A stretch of 64,000 bases of DNA from Hyaloperonospora brassicae (taxonomy: Eukaryota > Oomycota > Peronosporomycetes > Peronosporales > Peronosporaceae): NCBI GenBank assembly GCA_947650285.1, contig CANTFL010001406.1, positions 1 to 64,000 of the forward strand, written 5' to 3'. The stretch's first letter is position 1, and every line of letters starts with the position of its first letter. Below are positions 34,500 to 46,914 of the stretch, one piece after another. A program made the translations under genes and the position numbers. Below the pieces are notes generated by a model, which was given only the letters and a program-made list of their open reading frames with translations, was not told the origin of the DNA and made no database searches.

Positions 34500-35260
34500 G
34501 CAGGAGAAATAAATTGGCAAGATCAATAATGAGAAGGCCACAATGCTGTTTGATTCCGGTGCTGAAGAACCAATCATCGATACTACCTTTGCTTGTACGA
34601 TAGGATGCACGATCTACGAAGCTGTACTTAAGAGTATGTAGCTATTGGCGAAAACGAATACATGAGTGTTGTGCGCCTGAAGATCAAGCTCACAGTGGAC
34701 GGTTCACTAGTTTATAATTTTGACCAATGGGTCAGGGGTCAAGTGGATCAGGCGGCTATCTTAGGTATGTACTTCATATTCCCGGCTGTAATTTGCTTGG
34801 ATCTGGTAGACGGAAATCTATCTCTATTCGATGAAGTCCGCATTATTCTAGCGGGGCGTCAGACACGCTATAGATCGATGATTTAAGCAATCAACCTAAA
34901 TGATCAACATGTGGTGATCTCCTTCGCATACTGACAAAATTGAGGATAGGTGTCGCGCCACCAGGAGCTGAATTTGGGTAAGACGAGACGTGGAGTGGGT
35001 ACCGACTGAGACGAACGCGCCGATCAGGATCATCTACCTACAGCTCACCAACTTAAGTGACCGCAAAGGAATTTTTGCGCGGGGCAATTCCACCAGGATT
35101 GTGGAGGGTAGCAGACATGACACCGCGATCGCAAGTGTACGTGTCTGTGGGGTCGTGGCGTTTAACGAAGGGCAAACTTTACCGTTTTAAGCTACAACCG
35201 GTCGGGAAAAAGTCTCACCGGAAGAGAATAAAGGGTCATTAGTGGACCAGCAATCATACT
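34500..35260 (+). pseudogene. B2 protease and connector
   Basis: At about 34510-34620 the DNA reads KINNEKATMLFDSGAEEPII, a retropepsin active site with intact Asp-Ser-Gly. The open frame 34662-34886 follows with VDQAAILGMYFIFPAVICLD (the G-M-x-F strand) and LSLFDEVRIILAGRQTRYRS. After stops come EWVPTETNAP and YVSVGSWR. Order and spacing fit family B. The two parts are separated by a stop. Confidence 0.65.
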
Positions 35261-36249
35261 CCCAGTTAAACAAGATTTGAAACGCCAAAGAATCAAAACA
35301 TAAGAAATGGCGAAGGATTGCAACGCTGTCTGATTACAACCGGATCAAAGCCTGATTAAAGACGATATTTTATAAAAATTACGATAATATTAGAGCGGCG
35401 ATCGCTCTATGATGAACGACCTGCGATCGATAGGGTTACTTGTGACGGATCATACTAGTGACGAGACGCTAGACGATATTCGTATGCAAACCAGGCCGAT
35501 GGAGGATAGCACGATCGTGACAGAGAAGATATGTTGAAACGACAATCCACCTATCATCCAGACGCGTTCCTAATCATGGACGGTGACTCGCAAAAAGGTC
35601 CATACATTAGTACGACAAGACCTCTATAGACGGATAAGAATGGTGTGTGCAACATGAAGAGAAAGTAATTCAGCCAACGAAAGCCTCTTCCTCAATCGCT
35701 ACGATTTAGGGGTGTATAAAGGTTGATCAGTCGAGCGTTTGACATGAGGAGACAAGCTCTGAATTGAAGACGGTCGACAGTAAAGACATCGAGCGGGGTG
35801 ATAACGGTTTGTAGTAAGTTAAGTCAAGTGCCAGCCATGTATGAACGCGATGAGAGATTGTGAGTTACAGGTAACGCCCAATCGGCTGGTGAAAAGGGAG
35901 ACGTCGTGGTGATCGATGCAGAAGGTACGGATGCAGAACCGTCTACCGTGTCAACGTACCGTAACGAAAGGGGAGAGTTGTACATTAAAGATATCGATCG
36001 GTACATGGGGATCCTACTTAAAGTAATTGCGCCTACTGATGAGATATCCTTCGAGGACATCAAGTGGGCGATTCAGGGGAGCCAATGTCAAATGATCAAG
36101 ATTATTTGCGGTAGGTAATATGGTCAAATACCCATCTATTAATCGGCAAAGATAATGCCCTGCCTCCTTCGGTACGTGGAACAGTCCTATAATTGATGTC
36201 GAATGTGCTAATCCGATCGCACAAAGGGTACGAGCAGTAGCATTTAGTT

Positions 36250-37120
36250 TCGAGAAATGCTGGCAGATCCATTCAAGGGACTTTTGACGCCGCAGATTAT
36301 TCTCCCGTCCACTTCTCCGTGGTCATCGCATATTGTTGTGATCATAAAGAAGAATCGAGAATACATTCGATTGCGTGTCGACTATAGACGAGTTAATCAG
36401 TTATCGAGACTGATGGTTTATTCTACGCCTTTGATCTGAGATTTGCTGCAGGATATAGATAAAACTATGTGGTACTGTTCCTAAAATATTGAAAGTGGGT
36501 TTTGGGTTTTGAAGAGGACGGAGATAGCCAGAGAAATTTCGGTGTTGAACACACCATCAGACCTAGATAAATCGCCGAGGGTATCGGTTGAATTAAAGAA
36601 CGCGCCTCGGATTTACCAACGCCTGATCGACAACGCGCTTAACAGGTTTTTATAGATTGGTGCACGTCCAGCTACGGACACTTCAATATCATCAGATATT
36701 ATCCATGTGTTTACCGACAGGAAACGAAATTGTGACTTGAACGCGTGGAGCTTTTGTCGAAGTACATTTATCGAAGATATTGTAATGCTCACCAAGGAGT
36801 GTTATTTTTTTCCACCGCAAGGTGAAACGACTACTGGATGTATAAAATAGATGGAATTAAGCGATCAGGTTGGCCAATATTTTTTGGGACGGCGCAAGGT
36901 AGACTATTTATGTCTTCAGGTAATACTGGAAATTTTTGAGGCAAAACCAAAGTATCGAAGATCATTGTTTTATATACAATTTCCACGTACTCTACGGTCG
37001 ATACAATCGTTTCTGGAGAGCCTCGGCTATCACAATCGATCCATCGAGAACATTTACGTGTACGACTCAGTGCTGCACCTTTTCCGAGGACTCTATTATC
37101 ATGTGATCCGATGATCGTAT
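36250..37120 (+). pseudogene. B2 reverse transcriptase
   Basis: The frame at 36257-36439 reads LLTPQIILPSTSPWSSHIVVI, then IRLRVDYRRVNQLSRLMVYSTPLI. ESGFWVL, LKNAPRIYQRLIDNAL and FIEDIVMLTKE (active box, Asp to Glu) follow, then FLGRRKVDYL and FPRTLRSIQSFLESLGYHNR. The order is that of gypsy reverse transcriptases. It is inactive. Confidence 0.7.
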
Positions 37121-37309
37121 AAATACCTAAGTTTAGAAGAGGTTGTTGGGCGAGACATATTTCCCGCATTAATAAAAGTGCGATCGCGATCGATATTTAA
37201 ATTTTAGGGGCGATCAGGATCCGTAAAGTAGGAGTTGCTTGGAGAAAGCAACGATCGCATTAAGTTTTGTGAGGCTGAATTGAGAGACCACACCTATTAT
37301 GAAACAATT

Positions 37310-37470
37310 TGATCCGAATCGGTCACGTGTCCTTGTGGTTTATGCCAGCAAGTGGGCCGTGTCGGCTGCATTTCTGCAGAAGCATGAAGAGGTAAACTGG
37401 CCGGTCACATTTTTAATCCGCACGCTGAAGCCCAACAAAGTTAACTATGGCGAAGGGATTAGAAAGTACT
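37310..37470 (+). pseudogene. B2 first RNase H
   Basis: VLVVYASKWAVSAAFLQKHE followed by NWPVTFLIRTLKPNKVNYGEG matches the standard gypsy RNase H domain (first Asp region, then SRTLKPxExNY). The rest of the domain is lost after a frame change. Confidence 0.6.
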
Positions 37471-37559
37471 AGTATTGTAAAGTTTGTTGAAAACATGCTA
37501 TACCATTTTAAATCTCGTGTAAATATATTTTAAGTCGTTATTTAATCTTAGCTTGGGTT

Positions 37560-38260
37560 CTCCAAACTTAAGGGCTCAACGGGAAATTAGGCAGATGGGA
37601 TATATTGCTATCAAATTGGGCATTAAATCTTCGTCGATATGAGAAAGGTGAAGATGAGATACTTGTTACTTTCTCAGCGAGTTTAAACCCTCGGCCTGAA
37701 GTGGATGAGATGTTGATCGCGATTGCGCCAAGGAAACAACTTCGACAAACGATCAGTATGTCTCCTCCTTCTTTCAAGGAAGACGAAAGTCTCGGAATAG
37801 CTATTTTTTATGGGTCTGCTAGAGTGAAGAGGAAGGGCAGGGCATGTTGCGCGACCGTATGAATATTACCAGGTTGGAAGGTTGTGGCTCCCGCGTCTGA
37901 GTTCGTCTTTGATATAATTGTCAACGAAGCAGAGTATAGAGGGCTATATCTATGTTTTGATATGTTAAGATGTCAGACCAGGGGACAAGTGATACAATGC
38001 GGAAATTCAAATTCAGTGATCAGACACATACGTGGAGAGATAGACTGCAAGGCGCCGTGTCTACAACTTCTGAGACATAAATTCATAAAAAGTACGGTTT
38101 AGGCTCAAGCATGAGTTTCTACATGTGAGGCGTGATTGGAACGCGAGCGCAGATCGATTGGCTAGTGAAGCTCTGCAGAAATATAAGGGTTACTTAGTGA
38201 TGGATTACCAAGACGGCCAGGATCAAGTAGCTTTAAATCGGCTGTAGGAGTTTCTGATAC
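37560..38260 (+). pseudogene. B2 connector and second RNase H domain
   Basis: The frame 37605-37862 reads NWALNLRRYEKGEDEILVTF, then PRPEVDEMLIAIAPRKQLRQ and FYGSARVKRKG (the D-G-S-A strand with Asp changed to Tyr). The frame 37884-38102 gives VNEAEYRGLYLCFDML, then CGNSNSVIRHIRGEI and CKAPCLQLL, the Glu and Asp blocks of a complete RNase H fold (Asp to Asn in GDS). Near 38110 HEFLHVRRDWN and ASEALQKYKG follow. This second, cellular-type RNase H is separate from the one at 37310. Confidence 0.65.
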
Positions 38261-38569
38261 CACGCAAGACTAGTCAGCTAGTGCAAATAACCGTAATTAC
38301 CCGATATGCCGCGCAGCGATGCATTTCAATAGTTTGTCTAACAGAAGACCATACAACAGATAAGAAGCGAGCGCATCATACAGGCGCAAGACCTAGAGAG
38401 GTGCATTTCTTAATATAAGATCTATCTGACTGGGGATATATCCACTCTTACATCAGCAAAATGCGAAATCATGTGCCTTGATTGCGCCGAACGACGAGGT
38501 CGATCCGGACGGGTTGTTTTTTTGTACAAGATAAGCAAAAAATTAGGAGATCGTGTAGAGCTATTTCAA

Positions 38570-39130
38570 TTGGTGATCCCGGAGCTATTGCAACAAGATT
38601 TTCTACATCATTATCATACCATCTTGTAGGGCGTCCACCAGGGTAAAGGTCAAACTATTAGCGGATCAGAGAAAAGTTTTACTGGAGATGTTCGTATCGA
38701 AAAGTGCAACGGTATGTGAGAGAGTGTGTAGATTGTAAAACATGTAATATACGCCCCTGCAATCGTAGCTGCTCGCTGAGTAACATACAAGCAACGTTCA
38801 GATTTCAGATTTTTGGCGATGAAACATATTCCTTCTTTACCGCGATCATATAAACGGAATACGGATCTGTTAGAATGGGTCGACCTGCTCTCGAAATATA
38901 TGGTTGCGAAAGCGAGTGCATCTCTGAAAGCGCAAACAGTTACGAAATAATACGAAGAATGTGTGTTCAGAACGTTGGCGCATGTTTATCAATCCGTCAT
39001 AATCGAGAGCCAGGACTTATGTCCGATTTCTTTCTTTCGTTTAGTCGTACCTTCGGCCAGGAACAACGAGCTATTATGGATTATAGACCAAACGCAAACG
39101 GCACGGAGGAGAGCATAGTATAAAATCTAT
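38570..39130 (+). pseudogene. B2 integrase
   Basis: The zinc module is ELLQQDFLHHYHTIL … VQRYVRECVDCKT. The first core block reads AMKHIPSLPRSYKRNTDLLE, where Lys replaces the catalytic Asp. The second reads IRHNREPGLMSDFFLSFSRTF with Asn for Asp, and the third DYRPNANGTEESIV retains the Glu. It is inactive. Confidence 0.65.
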
Positions 39131-39489
39131 CAGAGCGATTAGGATGTTTGTGTGGGTTAAGAATTATATCGGTTGGGATGATTATATCAAACGTTTATTA
39201 TAAGAGATCTACACTACACACTATCGGGATCGCGGAGACACTTCATTTTATCTAATTTACGGTTGGGACCTCGGATAAACGTTAAAAGCCACATTATCGC
39301 TAGGGAGTAGATCATCGCGAGACCGAGATCCGCAAGGATGACGATGTGGCATGGAACGCCAATACCAATGAGAGAGAGATGGTGAACAATCGACCGAAGG
39401 ATACAACCGAAGATCGCAATGATCTGCATAATCAGGATCGCGACTCGATTATTATAAGCAGCGGATCGCAGGTATGGTAATTTTTAGAT

Positions 39490-40030
39490 CGTGTGAAGAA
39501 AGAATGCGCTCGTAAGTTAGCGAATATGTGGCATGGACCGTTCCTAGTGATCGACTGGTGCGAGGATAACGAAGCGAGGTCGGACATAGCAGATTATCCT
39601 AATAACTCTTTCCAGTGCTGCATGTGTCAAAGCAAAAATTGTTCGGCTATTTTCTGCTCGAACGAGGGAGCGATTTAGAGTAAACGAAGCGAATAGAAGG
39701 GATATTGACGAGGGGCTATCGCCAGAAGAAAGTTGGGTAAGCAATGTGACAGAAGACAAGTTTGGAATGGAGATAAAAACGGGCGAGCAATCAGGACGAC
39801 GGAAACCTTACAGCAGGGTCACAATATAATTAAAGTTCAACTGGAATGGTAATTGGATCCGTCGTGAGTGGACGAAGCCGAATGATAGTTTGGGACTTTG
39901 ATATAAGATTTATTCGCGATCGCGTATGGCATAATAGATTTATAGTGATGCATCCTTTCGAAAATGAAGATTTTCGAAAGGGTGCATCACTAGGCCATGA
40001 AATTGAGATGAAATGCAAGGAGTTTGCATA
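39490..40030 (+). pseudogene. B2 integrase C-terminus with chromodomain-like remnant
   Basis: KLANMWHGPFLVIDWCEDNEA matches the GPY/F module of this family. SPEESWVSNVTEDKFGMEI then matches the linker and first strand before the chromodomain. The frame 39846-40031 reads VVSGRSRMIVWDFDIRFIRDR, then VMHPFENEDFRKGASLGHE, which may be a folded tail domain. Confidence 0.5.
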
Positions 40031-40039
40031 GGAGGGTGT

Positions 40040-43000
40040 ACGGTTCACATACATTTGTAGGTTATAAACGAAGAAGGAAAGGCGGAATATGTCGTGAGTA
40101 TACAGATCAAACAAATGACAGACATGATCGCGGGAGTCACAGTAAGTAAGTATTTTGCATGGTGGTGATCAAGACATGTACTACTTCGATCGTGGTCGAT
40201 CGGAATGAGCTGACCTGCTTGAATATGAATCGAGAGAAAAGGAGAATGACTAAAATTTCAACGTGATGAACAAAACTTGAGATGAAGGAGAAATATATAT
40301 ATTAATCGAATATAATGGAAAGTCTGGGAAGATCACGGAGTAAGAAATATGCCGGAGATGAGGTGATCAAAGTATAAGATTATTAACAATTGCGGCTCGA
40401 TGCTACTTACGCCTCGGCTCGTCTGAGTCGTCCAGAGACAAGGCAGTGATCAAGTTCGAGGTTTTAGTAGTTTTGCATTCCAACCCATGATCCCACAACA
40501 GTATATCCGATGGGGCCGGAAAGTGAAGAAAGAAGATTTTTTTAAAAATGTACTAGTCGCGATTTCCTTCCATCATCACTCGAAGGATAAAGCGGAGGAC
40601 GGTTTTCCATCGAGGCTTAGATCGCTATCAGCCTTCCCGACGCGCTTGGCAAAACGTGTTCAGCTCCAAATCCGCTTGACGTTGCTGACTAGAAATAAAA
40701 AGGATATTATTCTATTTCCTTAAAGCCCGTCGATGATGATTCTTAAAGACGCGGTATAATTCCACCAAATACTCAAAACATTCGGTCACTTTAATAGAGA
40801 CGGGCTAGAACGGTCTATCGAGCATTTCCAACGTTTTGAATGTATGGTAAATTGATTTGTGCCTTCCGTTTCTAGCATGCAAGGCTACGAAGTAAACCTC
40901 ACTCCGGGCCGATCGCTGGTATTTCCAGTTGGATTCTTCGGCACAAGTTTCATTGGCACAAGTAACTATTTGAGAAGACCAGCGATCGGCCCGGAGAGAG
41001 GTCGACTTCGGAGCCTCATATTCTATAAAGTGAAAGCAAATTTGTTTGGAAAAATGCTTGAACCGGAAGTCTACGTACAGCTTAGCGACACTGGTGTGAC
41101 GCTTTCGACGCGAAGAAACAGTACGTTTTTGAAAGGACAATCGGGGAACGCGAGAGATATACCCGAAAATTCACTGATCTCGCGGTACACGAGTGGATGT
41201 TAACGCGGCATACTAGCCGAGAGCCAACAGATTGTTCACTTCCTCGCGGTCATCACTAGACACGATAACACCTTTAGATGAGTCGCTTAAATGGACGTTT
41301 AGGACTTTGACCTTGTACACTTAGCTGACTTCTCGGGAGAAGTCAAAGTATGGAGAGAAGGAAATTACGAGTTGAAGCTGAACTCTTTAATGAAGATCGT
41401 AAATAAGGGCAAATTAAGTCTAGTAGACGTAGCAGCGGATGAAGCGCGTCGACGGGATGCTTATCGCGACCCTGCAAGCGCTGCGCGAGTGGCATCTTCA
41501 GACGAAATGGATGGAACGCTCATCTCAGGGGACGACGAGAACCAATTATTTGGATTAACCCAATCCTCTAACGATCCTTGCAATTCCGTCGTGAAAAAAC
41601 CCAAGCATTCTGATCTGGAAAATTCTGATCAGAGCCTTTAAGGACTGCCCCATACGATCACTTCGAGGGCGCCAATTGAGACAGTTTAGTCGCTCTTGTC
41701 TATTGCCATGTCGCTGTGACTTAGCTGATCGTATTGGTGGAGCTGATCGCGAAGGTAAAGTTGACTTCATCGACTTCTAACGCTACGCTGGCTTGTGCGA
41801 TTGCGGGAAAAAGAAATTCTGCTTGGATTCCTCCGTCTTCGACAAATCGGTTGATCATATCACCGTATTTCATCGCTTTAATTTGGAAGACGCGTGTAAG
41901 CTGACAGTTTAAGTCAATATCTTTGCCGGAGTCGATGGAGCAGTGGAATTTGGAGAGAAGGAGGCCCCAGAGGCTCAAAAACGCTTGTGCGGGAGACCAG
42001 AATCACTGTCGTTCCGGGGACCTTTGATGACTGAAGCCACTTCAGGCAAGGCTATAACAATTGGAATGCCGGAAGCTAGCTAGTGTAAATCAGCCTAAAG
42101 CTTGTCGCGCTCAGCGACAGAAAAATCGCGATCGGTTTCCTGGTCTTGGACCAAACGTCGAAGACGATTATGTTCACAGCAGTGATCCGCGATCAGACTT
42201 AGAAGCCGGTCTAGCTCGGAGTCTTGATCGACGATCTCGACGCGGTGTCGATCCTTTAGCGCGTTACCCGACGCGGTTTATGTCTCGAGATCGTCAATCT
42301 TTAATTGATCGCGAACACTAGCAACCTAGTACTTCTTGTAGTCAACGTCCGGAGAGAACGGTTTGACTGGAACTGCAAGACCAAGGATATCAAATATTAA
42401 CGAAGAGTGACAATATCATGATAATTCCCTTTTCAGCGAAGCAACAAGTGTATTCATGTCGCGACAAACCTCGTCTAAGTCAGCAGATGTGACATTAAAA
42501 AAGTTAATCAACATGCGCTTAAATTCCTCATCCAATTCTTTAATTTTTGCCCGACGATCGTCTGCTTACTTTGGACCTTCGCGCATTCTTCGCTGCGCCT
42601 AAAAGGCGAAAAACAATCGATTTCAAGACTGCTCGAAGAATCCGCGAAAATAAATTTCGACGTCACGCATGGTGTCTAATTTTTACTTTAGCCGATCGCC
42701 GCGACACTTCTCTTCCCACAGTGATTCTTCCAAAGAGCCGTAACACCTCGCGACATCTCGTAGCTCTCCAAGCGATTTTAGATAGCGTTCAACATGCCGG
42801 CCATTGTCGGACGATCGGCACATGAAGCGGTCGTTACTCGGGTGCTGGGAAGAAGCGGGTGATATATAAGTAGGGATCTGCTTGGATCGGAAACGGGGGA
42901 TGAAGCACCTTTTATGGGTAGAGAAAGGTGCCAGACAGTTGTGGCGTGGACACGGCGAGGGTTTGGAGGTGAGACTGATAAAATGAAGGGATAAGCGCAG

Positions 43001-43049
43001 ATTCAGATCGACACTATATGGCGACTAACGGCGCCGAATACGACTATGG
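40040..43049. other. B2 3' region, content unrecognised
   Basis: Open stretches occur on both strands: 40859-41203 (+, 114 codons), 41372-41641 (+, 89), 41721-41978 (-, 85), 42061-42321 (+, 86) and 42547-42825 (+, 92). None resembles a family I know. The place corresponds to the antisense gene of A1 and E0, but I could not align either protein here. A perfect 18-bp inverted repeat lies at 40903-40995. Confidence 0.4.
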
Positions 43050-44181
43050 TGAAGCGACCTATGACATTCGCGATACAAGTACAGACCGCGTTTTCGTTAT
43101 ATCTGAATTAGCAAACGGTTGGATTTCCAGTCCCACACCTGGTCGGATCAAGTTCATTGGACTGTTTGACAGAACCTGATATCAGATCAGAAAGGATGGG
43201 ACTTGCGACATCAGCTTAAAATGTGACGGACGAAGGTCATAAGTAATAGAGTACTAATTAGTGTCAAGGGGGCGATCACGATGGCGATCAAGGAGGCGAT
43301 TAATATCGTGATCGATGACTGGGTATGTGATCGCGATCAGGTTGGTGTGGACCACGATAAGCGATCGCGATCAGCGGAGCGTGTGCACACCATGTGATCC
43401 GCGATCAGCAAGGCCAATGCGATTGAAGAGGTGATCGATATCGTGATCGTTGATCGGCTACGTGATCAAGATCAAGCTAGTGTGGGTGCCACTACACAAT
43501 CTGCGACCAAAAAGGCGTTTGCGATCAGACAAGTATATCAGATGCGTACCACACAAGTAAAAGGGTACGATCTTCTGTAGAGAGCGACACGAGGCATGCG
43601 ATGTCTTTGATATGGGTATAGGGTTAAGGTTGTTGGTTTTGATTGGTTGACATATAACAGAGTTCAAATTGATTCTGAGTAACGTATTGATTTTTCCTCC
43701 GGGTTTTAAAACTAGCCACTTGACGTGACAGAGTACGCTACATTTGCATCAGTATCGCACCTGGATTGTTTGGCACAATACGCTAAGGCACCCTTACTCC
43801 CTACAACTGCAATTGTACGTAGAAAACCATTTGTGGTTGAGGATTTAAGATCGCGAGACGGCTCAAGTGGTCAAAAGGCACGCAGATCAAGCATCTCCGT
43901 TGGTCAAGGCGATCTGAACCAGATCAGCGAAACTCATATAGAGACCCACCCACAACATACGCAATCATGTGAAGGTTTCCGCGCGATAGCCCAAATCACA
44001 AACACGGTCAAGTTCGGCATTAACTCGAGTCCGCCTCGAGAATAGAAACCCGCCCACCGACAGGTACACAAGGTGAGCAAAGTTTACAACAAGAAATTGG
44101 AGAAGCCCCTCCGCTGGTCGATCGTCCATGCGCCAGTGGTCATTGGGATCGACTTTAAAACAAAACATCGCAACTCCTACA
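43050..44181 (+). repeat. 3' LTR of B2 (mosaic)
   Basis: The left 828 bp match the 5' LTR closely. From 43878 on the sequence instead matches B1 (27030-27310) closely. The end is placed at CTCCTACA by comparison with the other LTRs. Confidence 0.7.
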
Positions 44182-46089
44182 AACTTTACGATGGTTTGCT
44201 TTTGTTGTATCAGAAATCTTGCCTTATGCGTCTTGAGGCACTTGCGTCGCCAAAGATTGATGACCACGAATCGCTGCATTCGCATCAGGATATAGAGCGG
44301 TATTTAAAAACGAGGTTGATTCCGCTATAGGTCTAGTACCGAGTCTTCATTATCTAGAAAAGTTCCACACGCTCGCGAAGACGCTGTACCTCGTGCTTTA
44401 TGTTATTAATCAATCGTCATTGATTGCAATGCTCGATGAGCATGGGAAAAGATACTTCCATGTGAAAATACGTCTGAAATGACGTCGTAGTAAATGCCAG
44501 AACTAGTACTTGAAGAAGTGGAGTGGATACCCTGAGCCATCGAACTTGTTTTAATTAGAGCTTCCGCTACGATATGAATATAAATACGCCGATGATGTTT
44601 TCTTGCGTCGTGCACAGGGTTGTCTTAAGACAAAATATGAACGTTACCAGTAGTGATGTGAGGAATCGAATTGCTTTATCAGCGCTTGGACGGAACCTGC
44701 GGTACCGGCGTAGCCGAAGCGTAGCGCGAACAAGTGCGCAAATGTCCTTTGGCTTTGAGCTTGGAATATGAACACTGGTGCCAATGTTATATAAAGAATA
44801 TCTTTCACTATGACACTTGTTTTCAAAGTCATCATACTGATATGGTGTCGAGTTTAATACACCCAGCGAATTAATCTTTCATCTTTCTCTACATTTGATT
44901 CACGAGCGAATTAATCTTTTGTCTTCCTCTACATGTGATTCACCTGCACACAAGAGTATGGGCGCTTTTTTATCGGTTTAACCGGGTGAAGACGAGATTT
45001 GTTATTAATGTGCGCATTATATATACCTCGCGTAGTTAACTAAGGATTGAGATACCTCTCGTATAGTGCCTGTCGGAAGGCAATAACCTCGGGCGAATGA
45101 TTCTTTAGCCAATGGCCCACGTCGACCGAGGACGGCCACCCGATAAAAGAGGTCGTTCTTCTATGTATATGGAGTGGACACAAAGCCGCAATGGATTTTA
45201 GGTGTTCTATCCGCCTGTAAATGGTGCACAGTAGTTCTATATTAGCGATAGATTAGCTGATGTTTCTCATCAAGCGAATTGATGATGGTAGTATACCCCA
45301 AAACCGATGAATGATGCCACGCCGCCGGCAAGTTGGCTTTGCCACGTTTGGCGATCAAATTTGGTGCCATATGAGGTCGTGCCTCAGTCATGAGTGGGAC
45401 ATACACTGTCCCTTTTCACCATGGCCACTAGAACCGCTAATTCATATACCTTCTCATCGGGATAACAAAAAAGAGAAAATAGTTAAGGACTCTTATGTCG
45501 CGATGCCATAATGTTATGATTTGGACGAACGATAGCCTAAGGGGGTACATACGAACCTCTTTATAGTTATAATTTTTTGGTGTTTTACGGATACTATAGT
45601 CTGGTAGAGGGGTGACGGGCTTACACGTTGGTTGGTAGCCGATACAACATGTGTAGTTTACCCAAGGGATGAGTACCAATTGAAAATGATGTTAATAACT
45701 TTATCCAGTGTTGGGGGCTGATGCGTGTGTACCACCTAATACGCGATGTTTAAAATGGTACCATCCAGAGCATGAGTGTCTAGATTAGGTACGTTTAGTC
45801 TAGACAACATGTTGCATAAAAGCAAAATAAAGTCCAATTATCCTTTTGACTTATTAGAGACATGTGCGTTCTTAAGGCGTCTCAGGTCGTAAGAGAGTCT
45901 AATCTTGTTAAGATATTGACTCCTGAGCACACTGTGCAGTCGATTCGCTACTCCACTAATGTATCTTAAAAAAGGAAATTAACTTCTATACGCGTTGACT
46001 TGTATAATCGAGCTCTTGTAAAGAACTAGCTTGCTCGTTTTGCAGAAGGACTTTATGTGACTAAAGTCTGTACAATATACGCTTAATTC
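44182..46089. other. Intergenic stretch, nothing recognised
   Basis: Only short open frames occur (65-85 codons), with no recognisable domain on either strand. The direct repeat GCGAATTAATCTTT, about 40 bp apart near 44868 and 44908, is the only local structure noted. Confidence 0.4.
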
Positions 46090-46910
46090 TGAAATACATG
46101 ATCCTTGAATGAGGGAGCTAAGCACGTCATTTCTAATGGCATGTACATCATAAACGGTAGCTTAAATAGTATGTGTACTGCCGTAGCTCACGTTCCGAAA
46201 CGGACGTGAAGTTGAGCATCAGTTGACCTCGACATTTACAAGTCTGGGGGTCGTCAGCAAACATCTCCACGCCCGTCTGGATAAAGACCGTTTAAGCATC
46301 GTCCTACATCAGGCTACAAGCGGTATTCGCTGGGTCAGTGGGTCGCCGGTCAAGTGATCGATGTCCTTAGAGCAGACGCTTACGAACGAACTGATAATCG
46401 ACAGAGAACGAACTAAAATGCAACAGAGCGCTAGTGCTTGCAGCGCATCCGCTGCGATATGAGTTTTGTGTTGCCTCCCATCTACTGTCGACAACATTTG
46501 ACTTCAGCTCAATCGGCGGTGCTCATCAATCTTCACTATAGTGATACCTCACACGATGGTGGGTATTGCAGAAGTCATCGTCAATAACGCAGCTCTGGGC
46601 ACATTGCCATACCCACACGTGATGCCAGGTTTGATTATTCTACAGAAAAACTTCCGATCAGTTGATTCCAAATTATCCGGGGCAGGTTTCAAGATTCTAC
46701 GTGCAATTGGCTTAAAACCCGTAGAAAGCAGCATGAGAGACTTATGCACATCCTCCAGGGCTGCGCGGGAGCCGCGCGAAAGCTAATGAGAGATGGACAT
46801 GTATGATTACCCAATAGACTCGATCCAGATGCTCAACTTCTTGGGCAAAAGCAATCGGCGTTCTCAAAAAATGAGCCGAAACTACTTTATGTGCTCATCT
46901 CTTTGTAAGG
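46090..46910 (+). repeat. LINE-associated repeat fragment
   Basis: It is the inverse of 62090-62800 with high similarity. The frame 46541-46786 reads VGIAEVIVNNAALGTLPYPH and is matched by 62413-62183 (-). In the second locus it lies downstream of a LINE reverse transcriptase on the same strand, so it is probably the 3' part of that LINE. I do not recognise the encoded sequence itself. Confidence 0.5.
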
Positions 46911-46914
46911 ATGC

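Larger units (their letters stand above)
30791..44181 (+). mobile_element. Ty3/gypsy retrotransposon B2 with ~1.1 kb LTRs and dual RNase H, decayed interior
   Basis: LTRs lie at 30791-31902 and 43050-44181, beginning TGTAGCGACC and TGAAGCGACC. Inside, in order, are Gag with zinc knuckles, protease (DSGA intact), reverse transcriptase, RNase H, a second RNase H, integrase, a chromodomain-like remnant, and a 3 kb tail of unknown content. This is the dual-RNase-H type of gypsy element known from oomycetes. Every frame is broken. The bases next to the two LTRs (GATGG on the left, AACTT on the right) do not match, so a target duplication is not seen. Confidence 0.8.

Noticed and set aside
45311..45511. 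Short frame near 45311 considered as part of a Ty1/copia polyprotein
   Set aside because: Resemblance to the post-integrase region was too weak and no neighbouring copia block (RT or RNase H) could be read.
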